Origin: a virus
Length of the DNA: 35,633 bases
Direction: 5' to 3' (one strand)
IMG/VR virus record: IMGVR_UViG_3300042894_000586
Location: 1-35,633 of that record
The notes under the pieces are model-generated. The model had not been told where the DNA came from. It was given only the letters and a program-made list of their open reading frames with translations, and searched no databases. The translations under genes and the position numbers were made by a program. Below are positions 29,595 to 35,633 of the stretch, one piece after another; the first letter of the stretch is position 1, and each line of letters begins with the position of its first letter.

Positions 29595-31554
29595 AAATTA
29601 TTCATTCAGTAAGTTTCCACTTTATGCGAATGAAACACCCATATTCCGCAGACAACCTAATATGTTGTATGTGCCTTATGGAAAGAATAACGATTATAGC
29701 GACTACTTATCTTATTTATACAATAACTCAGGCATTCACGGAGCGATTATAAAAGGTAAGGCAACTTATATCTTTGGGAAAGGTTTTAAGATTAGAGCTG
29801 ATTGGGCAGGGGATAAGGTTGCTTTAGAAAAGACTTTAAATTCTATTAACAATTCTCAAACGGCGGATGAGTTAGCAAGAAAGAAAATCTTTGAACGTAC
29901 TTTATACGGTGGATGTGCTTATCTTATTGAGTGGGATGTATTCGGTGCAATCAAAAGTGTAAAGCTTCAACCATTTAATACAATTAGAACCAACGTAGAC
30001 AAGTCTGAATTTTACATTAGTAAAGAATGGACAAGAGAACAATCGACTAACGCTAAATGGAAACGCTCAAACGGTAAACTTCCTGAAGACACCGTTAAAC
30101 TTCCTGCATTTGACCCTTTAAAAAGACAAGGGAAACAAATCCTTTACCTAATCGACGATAACCCTGCGAGTGATATTTACCCTTTACCTGAATATAATAG
30201 CGGTGCTACACCGATTGAAACGGATATTGAGTGTAACTTTTTTCAGTTAAATAATGTAAAGACGGGATTTAGTGCGGGGACAATGGTTACGTTCTTTAAT
30301 GGGACGGCCATAAATGACGAAGAGCAAGTAGAAATAGAACACGCATTTAAATCTAAAGCGAGTGGAACGGATAACGCAGGTGAGATACTTTTAAACTTTC
30401 AGAATCCGAATACTACACCTCCCGAAATTAGTCCTTTGCGTTCTAATGACCTCGACAAACAATACGAACAATTAAGCAAGGACACAATTAATAAGATACT
30501 TTATTCTCACCGAGTTTCTAACGGGTTACTTTTCGGTATTAAAACTCCTGGCGAATTAGGTGGGGGTAGGTCTGAGTTCGATTTGTCATGGGAACACTTT
30601 AGTAATACCTATGTAAAGCCAAAACAACAAGAGGAGGAAGAGGACATGAATTATATCCTTAGTCTTTATGGATTCATAGGTAACCCCGTTGAATTAACAA
30701 CCTTAGACCCTATCGGTATAGAGTTGACCTCAGAAGTAATTAGCAGAACAATAGATGCGGATTCATTTGCTGACATGGTTTATGAAAGATTAGGAATTGA
30801 AAAACCAAACCTTGTAAAGAAAGATGACATCTTAACTATCATAAATTCTAATCCTATAATTGCTCCTAAGATTCTTGAAATATTAACACCTAACGAAATT
30901 AGAAGTTTTATAAATTTACCTGCGATTGTCGGAGGCGATGTTTTAAAGACAAGTGCATTTGAAACTCAAGAAGATTTTATCCTTAATGAGTTTTTAAAAA
31001 TAGGCGAATCGGCTGACAATTACGAGATAGTAAAATCTTGTTTTGTTTATTCGGATTCGGATAAGTTTGCAAAAGAAGACGATCAAAAATTATTAGATGA
31101 AATAAAAAAGGGCAAGAGTTACAAGATTAGCGACCTTGCAAAAAAATTAAAGATTTCAGAAAGTGAACTTTACAAATCTTTAGAAAGATTAAACAAGGCT
31201 AATATTCTACAAGTAAAGTACACTGAGGTTAAAGGCGAAATAAGTATAACTCCCGAAGAGATACAAGAACCCCCAAGCCAAGAGGTCGGCTTAGAAACAA
31301 AGTGGAGATACACGACTAATTTAGAGCCTAAACTTTTAGATACCTCAAGAGAGTTTTGTCGTAAAATGTTAGGAGCAAATAAATTGTATTCAAGAGCAGA
31401 AATAGATAATTTACAAAACGATGCAAGTACAAAGGGTTATAACGATGACGTATTCAAGTATAAGGGTGGATGGCAAACTATCAAAGGCACTGTTACTCAT
31501 ATCCCTTCTTGCCGCCATTTCTTTGAGAGCGTATTAGTTAAAAAGAAAAAATAG
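29581..31554 (+). CDS. Portal protein with C-terminal winged-helix and head-morphogenesis-like tail, 657 aa
   Basis: Residues 1-440 fit a portal: FRRQPNMLYVPYGKNNDYSD, IHGAIIKGKATYIFGKGF near 53-70, the loop around LYGGCAYLIEW, a long helix region with YSHRVSNGLLFGIKTPGELGG, and ILTPNEIRSFINLP. After a hydrophilic stretch, residues about 500-560 (YKISDLAKKLKISESELYKSLERLNKANI) read as a winged helix. The last 80 residues (LLDTSREFCRKMLG ... VFKYKGGW ... HIPSCRHFF) resemble the C-terminal part of Mu gpF-like head morphogenesis proteins. The portal is the ring at the packaging vertex. The two extra C-terminal pieces make this protein longer than usual. Confidence 0.8.
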   Translation: MSQTKNYSFSKFPLYANETPIFRRQPNMLYVPYGKNNDYSDYLSYLYNNSGIHGAIIKGKATYIFGKGFKIRADWAGDKVALEKTLNSINNSQTADELARKKIFERTLYGGCAYLIEWDVFGAIKSVKLQPFNTIRTNVDKSEFYISKEWTREQSTNAKWKRSNGKLPEDTVKLPAFDPLKRQGKQILYLIDDNPASDIYPLPEYNSGATPIETDIECNFFQLNNVKTGFSAGTMVTFFNGTAINDEEQVEIEHAFKSKASGTDNAGEILLNFQNPNTTPPEISPLRSNDLDKQYEQLSKDTINKILYSHRVSNGLLFGIKTPGELGGGRSEFDLSWEHFSNTYVKPKQQEEEEDMNYILSLYGFIGNPVELTTLDPIGIELTSEVISRTIDADSFADMVYERLGIEKPNLVKKDDILTIINSNPIIAPKILEILTPNEIRSFINLPAIVGGDVLKTSAFETQEDFILNEFLKIGESADNYEIVKSCFVYSDSDKFAKEDDQKLLDEIKKGKSYKISDLAKKLKISESELYKSLERLNKANILQVKYTEVKGEISITPEEIQEPPSQEVGLETKWRYTTNLEPKLLDTSREFCRKMLGANKLYSRAEIDNLQNDASTKGYNDDVFKYKGGWQTIKGTVTHIPSCRHFFESVLVKKKK

Positions 31555-31556
31555 AA

Positions 31557-32123
31557 ATGAGTTTAAAACCACTTTTCGTAAGCACCGCCACCATAAAAAA
31601 ATATGGTGTAATTGAGAATAACGTCGATGACAAGCTTATTGCTCAGACGATAATAATGGTGCAAGATTTACAACTGCAACAAATTTTAGGCTCAGACCTT
31701 TACAATGAGATTGCAGACCAAATCAACGCATCGACTTTAACGGGGTTAAACCAAACTTTGTTAGACGATTATATCAGAGATTTTATTATCAACGCAACCA
31801 TCGCTGATGGGGCGATAATATTCAACTACCGATTCTCAAATAAAGGAGTAGTAACCCAAAATTCAGATAATCAGCAACCAGTAAGCCAAAGAGAATTAGA
31901 ATTGATAGAACAAAAATGGGGGCGTATGGCTGAGTTCTACGGCAAAAGGTTGTCAGGTTATTTAAGCGAATATAACACCTCTTACCCTTTGTGGATGTCA
32001 GGCAATAACAACGCTCAAGACATTCAATCAAGAGAATTAGGATATAACACTGGAATTTATTTAGGCAGGTCAAGAAGAAAAAACAATGAACGAAAATATT
32101 ACCCATACTGTAAAGATTGCTAA
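31557..32123 (+). CDS. Head-tail connector protein, 188 aa
   Basis: A helical protein beginning LKPLFVSTATIKKYGVIENNVDDKLI, with IIMVQDLQLQQILGSDLY and DDYIRDFIINATIADG. This matches the connector (adaptor) type of phages of Bacteroidota, equivalent to HK97 gp6-like proteins. It follows the portal by two bases, the expected place. The last residues (RSRRKNNERKYYPYC) are basic. Confidence 0.7.
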   Translation: MSLKPLFVSTATIKKYGVIENNVDDKLIAQTIIMVQDLQLQQILGSDLYNEIADQINASTLTGLNQTLLDDYIRDFIINATIADGAIIFNYRFSNKGVVTQNSDNQQPVSQRELELIEQKWGRMAEFYGKRLSGYLSEYNTSYPLWMSGNNNAQDIQSRELGYNTGIYLGRSRRKNNERKYYPYCKDC

Positions 32124-32184
32124 TAAGAAAATCACTAAAAAGAACTTACAAAAGTTAATGGTTTACATAGAGAAAAAGAAATGA
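32086..32184 (+). CDS. Lys-rich microprotein, 32 aa
   Basis: ATG 32086 lies inside the end of the connector gene and the TGA at 32182-32184 overlaps the next ATG at 32181. About one residue in three is Lys (IANKKITKKNLQKLM). The double overlap is the main support; function unknown. Confidence 0.45.
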   Translation: MNENITHTVKIANKKITKKNLQKLMVYIEKKK

Positions 32185-33875
32185 TTACTAAAAACATTCT
32201 TTACAAATATTTTAAGGATTTTGCAGACAACCATTTGCAGATTAAAGACTATGGCTATGGTGACCTATCGGAAATTAGTTCATCTACGGCTACAACTTAC
32301 CCGTTGTTTTGGGTTAGTCCGCAACCATCTTCAATAAGTGGGAATGAGATAACCTACAACTTTAATATTTTAATCGGAGATAGGCTTGAAGATGGGGATG
32401 CAAATAAAGTCGAAGTAGAAAGCGATACTTTCCAAATAGGATTAGACCTTTTAGCTACTCTTAACCTTAATAGAGATGTTGACCTTGACAAGAGCAATAC
32501 CTTAACTCCTTTTATCCATGATTTTAAAGATAGGATTGCAGGTCATTTAATTACTGTTAGCGTAACGGCTGATTTTGACTACAATGAGTGTGCAGTTCCA
32601 ACTACGGGAACACCAACACCTCCGACAAGTTCTTGCCCAGTTGCAATAATAACAATTAATGGTGTTGCTTACGGGAGTGCAGCGAGTGGAGGAACTGAGG
32701 ATATTGCAGTAGTGGACGGGTTTGGAACTCCAGTAGGGTCTTTGGTTAGTGGTAATTGGGTTGTTACGGCATCTTGTCCAAACGCTTCAGCAGTACTTAA
32801 GAATACTTTAGGGACTACATTGTCAACTACAAGTATTGCAAGTGGGGGAAGTTCGGATATTACTGCCCCTGATTCCACAATAACAATTAACTCAGCAAGT
32901 TTCTCCCCTTATCCAAGTGGGTCAACTTCTAACATATTAGTTAAAGATGGTTCAGGAAACCAAGTAGGTAGTAAAGTAGGAACTGAATGGATTGTACCAA
33001 GTACTGCATATGATGTTGGGACGGTTGATAGATTTGGCAATACTTTGCTTACAAATTCAGTAAGTGCAAATACTACTTTAAATTGGCAAACCTATGATTA
33101 CGCTGATTTCTTTTTAAGTAAAGAAACCGATTGGTCTACATCGGGATATACGGATGCTCAAGCAAGAACTGCAATTACAAATTTAGTAGATGGATTAATT
33201 ACTGATGGGATATGGGATAAATTATATTGTTTTTTCCCATTTGTTGGAGGTACGGCTGCAAAGCATAAATGGAACTTAAAAAATCCTACAACATTTGAGC
33301 AGGATATTCTTTATTTTGTTGGTAGTCCTACGCATAATGAATTAGGTGTAGTGATGAATGGTTCATCAAATGTAGCTTATATTAATGCTAATCCAAGACA
33401 ATTTAAAACTGGGTATGAATTTAATTTTGGGTGCTATTCTCAAGGTGGCACATCAACTGCGAACACAGTAGATATAGGTTATTATGCAGCATTAAATTCA
33501 GGTATTCATTTAAGTATTAAATATTCTACTTCTAACCATAGATGCGGTATATTTTCAGCACAAGCAGTTGCTTATAGTGGGGCAGATACATCTTTTTTTA
33601 TTGTTAATAGATTAGGTAGTGCATATAAATCAATTAGAAATACAACTAATTTAATAAGTGTAAGCACCACTGCCGATGGACAACCAGCGTTACCAAATAC
33701 ATTACCTTTAACATTAGGTGCTGCAATAAATTCAGGATTATCAGGATATACGCTACACGCTGCAAGGACATATTCGGGGTATTGGTTTGGGCAAGGATTA
33801 ACGGATACGCAATTAGGCAACTTTAATACAAGAGTACAAGCTTTTAATTTAGCATTAAATAGACAACAATTATGA
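32181..33875 (+). CDS. Composite tail-terminator/adhesin-like protein, 564 aa
   Basis: Residues 1-132 (ILYKYFKDFADNHLQIKDYG, then NFNILIGDRLEDGDANKVEVESDT) have the pattern of tail-completion (terminator) proteins. A Pro/Thr linker (about 138-150) follows. Residues 150-300 contain two related beta units (ITINGVAYGSAASGGTEDIAV and ITINSASFSPYPSGSTSNILV), likely Ig-like. From about 320 the C-terminus is a lectin-like beta domain ending in a helix with NTRVQAFNLALNRQ. The last part is more AT-rich than the first. The combination suggests a structural base fused to a host-binding domain. Confidence 0.55.
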   Translation: MITKNILYKYFKDFADNHLQIKDYGYGDLSEISSSTATTYPLFWVSPQPSSISGNEITYNFNILIGDRLEDGDANKVEVESDTFQIGLDLLATLNLNRDVDLDKSNTLTPFIHDFKDRIAGHLITVSVTADFDYNECAVPTTGTPTPPTSSCPVAIITINGVAYGSAASGGTEDIAVVDGFGTPVGSLVSGNWVVTASCPNASAVLKNTLGTTLSTTSIASGGSSDITAPDSTITINSASFSPYPSGSTSNILVKDGSGNQVGSKVGTEWIVPSTAYDVGTVDRFGNTLLTNSVSANTTLNWQTYDYADFFLSKETDWSTSGYTDAQARTAITNLVDGLITDGIWDKLYCFFPFVGGTAAKHKWNLKNPTTFEQDILYFVGSPTHNELGVVMNGSSNVAYINANPRQFKTGYEFNFGCYSQGGTSTANTVDIGYYAALNSGIHLSIKYSTSNHRCGIFSAQAVAYSGADTSFFIVNRLGSAYKSIRNTTNLISVSTTADGQPALPNTLPLTLGAAINSGLSGYTLHAARTYSGYWFGQGLTDTQLGNFNTRVQAFNLALNRQQL

Positions 33876-34336
33876 TAATAATTAACACTAATCAATATAA
33901 TTTAAGTAAAAAAGATAATTTAGTATTTTATGCTGCTCCCATTTTGAGTGGAGAATATATTGGGAAATTTGCTACAAGTGAAAATTCATTAGTTGAGTTC
34001 CCTGAAATATTTGAAACTTTAACTTATGAAACTATTGACTTAGATTCTAAAGTTTTTCAAGTTGATTATACCGCCCCAAGTTTATTGCCTTACGCAGTTG
34101 AAATCCCTGAGATATATCAATGGGCATTCCCTGAAGATATGTTTATTTTAAGTGGGTTTATAATTCCTTTAGACACTTATCAAAGTATAAAGGTTGTAAA
34201 CTTAGCTTACTTTCAATGGTTGGAATTTAGGGCTGAGTTAGATTCAGGTAATTACGAAAGTTTAAAACGCTCTTTAATGCCACTTTGGGACTATGTAGCA
34301 ACTCAAGTAAGTAATAATAATATAATAGTACTATGA
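33872..34336 (+). CDS. Hypothetical protein, 154 aa
   Basis: It overlaps both neighbours by four bases. Beta strands come first (FYAAPILSGEYIGKFATSE), followed by a Trp-rich helical end (YFQWLEFRAELDSGNYESLK). It is a soluble acidic protein. It may serve the protein encoded just upstream, for example as a chaperone, since adhesin genes often have one downstream. The family is not recognised. Confidence 0.6.
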   Translation: MIIINTNQYNLSKKDNLVFYAAPILSGEYIGKFATSENSLVEFPEIFETLTYETIDLDSKVFQVDYTAPSLLPYAVEIPEIYQWAFPEDMFILSGFIIPLDTYQSIKVVNLAYFQWLEFRAELDSGNYESLKRSLMPLWDYVATQVSNNNIIVL

Positions 34337-34689
34337 GGGGTTTAATTTTATATCTAACGGCTTTAATACTTAAATGTATATTCTACCCTATTGGGTTTAC
34401 TTATTCGTGCTTACTGACCTTGTTTAAAAACGGGTATGCAGAATTAGACGGATACCTTTTTAAATGTGCGATTGCAGACGATCAACAAGCCAACACCTAT
34501 CTTGCTAAATTGTTCAACGATATTTTAATTAAAAAAAACGGTCATAAGTTCGGCAATCCCGACGAAACCATCTCAAGTGTTTTAGGCAAGAATTTGAAAC
34601 TTAACAAACTTTCTCTAATGGGAAAAGGGTTAAACTGGATATTAAACTTATTTGAAAAAGACCACTCAATAAAAGCAATAGAATTATGA
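34333..34689 (+). CDS. Conserved protein with N-terminal membrane segment, 118 aa
   Basis: Residues 3-30 form a membrane segment or hairpin. The C-terminal part contains FGNPDETISSVLGKN, a strongly conserved stretch of a family often found near the lysis genes of phages of Bacteroidota; its function is unknown. It overlaps its neighbours and precedes the holin candidates. Confidence 0.65.
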   Translation: MRGLILYLTALILKCIFYPIGFTYSCLLTLFKNGYAELDGYLFKCAIADDQQANTYLAKLFNDILIKKNGHKFGNPDETISSVLGKNLKLNKLSLMGKGLNWILNLFEKDHSIKAIEL

Positions 34690-34787
34690 AATTAAAATTT
34701 ATATTTTTTTGGTGTGTTAAAATTTGGCGAGAACGGTATGAAGAATTTATTGCAGTCGGGGTTTCTTTAGGGCTTTCAATGATATGA
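34686..34787 (+). CDS. Membrane microprotein, 33 aa
   Basis: ATG 34686 overlaps the previous TGA (ATGA), and its own TGA at 34785-34787 overlaps the ATG at 34784. One short hydrophobic start (LKFIFFWCVKIW), a charged centre (RERYEE) and a hydrophobic end (FIAVGVSLGLSM). It is next to holin candidates, so it could be a lysis regulator. Confidence 0.5.
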   Translation: MKLKFIFFWCVKIWRERYEEFIAVGVSLGLSMI

Positions 34788-35011
34788 TATACCAAGCAAT
34801 ATTGATGGCACACAACATTAAGAATCACATCGGGGAAATTTGCGGTACTATTTTGTTCCTTTTTTTAGGGCGCAACATCGACATGACCGATAAATTAATC
34901 ACGTTTATTTTTTCGGTTGGTGCAGGTTTGTTCGTACACATTTTAAAAGAGATAAACATAGGTCAATTATTAATACAATTATTCAAGAAAAAACATGACA
35001 AGAAAAACTAA
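34784..35011 (+). CDS. Holin-like membrane protein, 75 aa
   Basis: Two hydrophobic segments (about 17-30 and 36-57) with a basic C-terminus (FKKKHDKKN). Length, topology and position two genes before the endolysin fit a small holin. No specific family signature is visible, so it may instead be the partner of the next gene. Confidence 0.5.
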   Translation: MIYQAILMAHNIKNHIGEICGTILFLFLGRNIDMTDKLITFIFSVGAGLFVHILKEINIGQLLIQLFKKKHDKKN

Positions 35012-35207
35012 TACACCGAGATACCTATCTTTAATTAGAAAAGGTATGATTTATTTAGGAGGTGCAACTTTTCTACCTATGCTATTCGGTAAAATAGGAA
35101 TCAAAGATGTAGAGTTTGCATTACAATGTTGGCTCGGTGCTTTAGGGTTATTGCAACTTTACATCGATAGTAAGTATAAAAAAGAACAAGACATTTATAA
35201 GCCATGA
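34995..35207 (+). CDS. Second holin-like membrane protein, 70 aa
   Basis: A basic N-terminus (MTRKTNTPRYLSLIRKG) precedes two hydrophobic segments (about 18-33 and 39-56), and a charged tail follows. It overlaps the endolysin start by ATGA. It is the closest holin candidate to the endolysin; two neighbouring membrane genes could be holin and antiholin. Confidence 0.55.
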   Translation: MTRKTNTPRYLSLIRKGMIYLGGATFLPMLFGKIGIKDVEFALQCWLGALGLLQLYIDSKYKKEQDIYKP

Positions 35208-35633
35208 AACACATAGAAATAGCAATCTCACAAATAGGAGTCCAAGAAGTCCCAAAGGGCAGTAATTGGGGTGCAGACGTTAAAAAGTATCTCAACAGTG
35301 TCGGGATCAATTTCCCCGCTTCATGGTGCATGGCGTTTGTTTATTGGTGTTGCAAAGAGGCAGGAGTAAACCTTTTTAAAACGGGCGGAGTTTTGGCTCA
35401 ATGGAATAAAACACCAAAAGAAAAGAAGTCTTTAACACCTGTAGTAGGCTCTATTTTTATAATGGACTACGGCAAAGGTTTGGGACATACTGGCTTTGTT
35501 GAAAGAATAGACGGTTTAAGTATTCACACCATAGAGGGTAATACGAACGATACGGGAAGTAGAGAGGGGTATGAGGTGTGTAAAAGAATTAGAAAAATGT
35601 CGCAGATTAAAGGATACATTTTAGTATCTTTGC
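35204..35633 (+). CDS. CHAP-type endolysin, N-terminal part (continues at base 128)
   Basis: The gene starts at ATG 35204 and runs off the end; on the circle it continues to the TAA at 130-132, giving 144 residues. The CHAP/NlpC-like active site is visible: ASWCMAFVYWCCKEAG with catalytic C42, LGHTGFVERIDG with H95, and HTIEGNTN with E111/N113. Such enzymes cut peptide bonds in peptidoglycan. There is no signal peptide, so export depends on the holin-like proteins encoded just upstream. There is no separate cell-wall-binding domain, as is common for phages of Gram-negative hosts. The candidate spanin is about 1 kb further on the circle. Confidence 0.88.
   Translation, partial: MKHIEIAISQIGVQEVPKGSNWGADVKKYLNSVGINFPASWCMAFVYWCCKEAGVNLFKTGGVLAQWNKTPKEKKSLTPVVGSIFIMDYGKGLGHTGFVERIDGLSIHTIEGNTNDTGSREGYEVCKRIRKMSQIKGYILVSL
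35507..35633. repeat. Terminal direct repeat (right copy)
   Basis: Identical to bases 1-127. It lies inside the endolysin gene; one copy should be removed before counting genes or length. See the left copy for interpretation. Confidence 0.9.

Noticed and set aside
1-35633. CRISPR array, tRNA genes, integrase, repressor, insertion sequence
   Set aside because: Looked for on both strands by eye and not found: no regular repeat-spacer pattern, no cloverleaf, no tyrosine or serine recombinase motifs, no transposase.

Overview
The window is one complete, circular, AT-rich tailed-phage genome. Its last 127 bases (35507-35633) are identical to its first 127, so the unique length is about 35,506 bp and the endolysin gene is split by the arbitrary break point. 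Every gene I can support is on the + strand, and most neighbours overlap by ATGA or TAATG. The host is very probably a member of the Bacteroidota: the promoters fit the TTTG-N19/20-TAnnTTTG pattern of that phylum, ribosome binding sites are A/T-rich without Shine-Dalgarno, and many proteins resemble families common in phages of Bacteroidota. The host genus cannot be read from the sequence. I saw no integrase, repressor or tRNA gene, so a lytic life style is likely but not proven.

Layout. 1-190: end of the endolysin and a terminator closing the late operon. 221-5140: early region of small proteins, including a candidate unimolecular spanin (1164) and a DUF1599 protein (1580), followed by a recombination module with a Rad52-like annealing protein, a lambda-exonuclease/YqaJ-like nuclease and an SSB-like protein. 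5129-9899: a promoter with a short structured leader or ncRNA, then replication: a helix-turn-helix initiator with four 11-bp iterons inside its gene, a TOPRIM primase-helicase, a DnaA-domain-IV-like protein, a C5-cytosine methyltransferase and a NinG-like protein. 9907-14161: a new promoter, a sigma-like protein, and an accessory cassette of two glycosyltransferases and two SAM methyltransferases. 14183-17855: phosphoesterase, terminase small and large subunits, and a gene whose coding potential moves to the -1 frame at a run of nine T.

17920-29120 holds tail-related genes (connector-like protein, large tail proteins, tape measure), then protease/scaffold, capsid and a possible tail-tube protein. 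29202-35207 holds portal, connector, a composite adhesin-like protein and small membrane proteins leading into the CHAP endolysin. Tail genes thus precede head genes, the reverse of the usual siphophage order.

The signals most worth follow-up are two promoter-hairpin-terminator units (5129-5257 and 18523-18627) that share an extended promoter, iterons inside the replication gene, the -1 frameshift after the terminase, a repeated TTGTAC/TATAAT element in front of two head operons, and nine genes under 60 residues recovered from start/stop overlaps.
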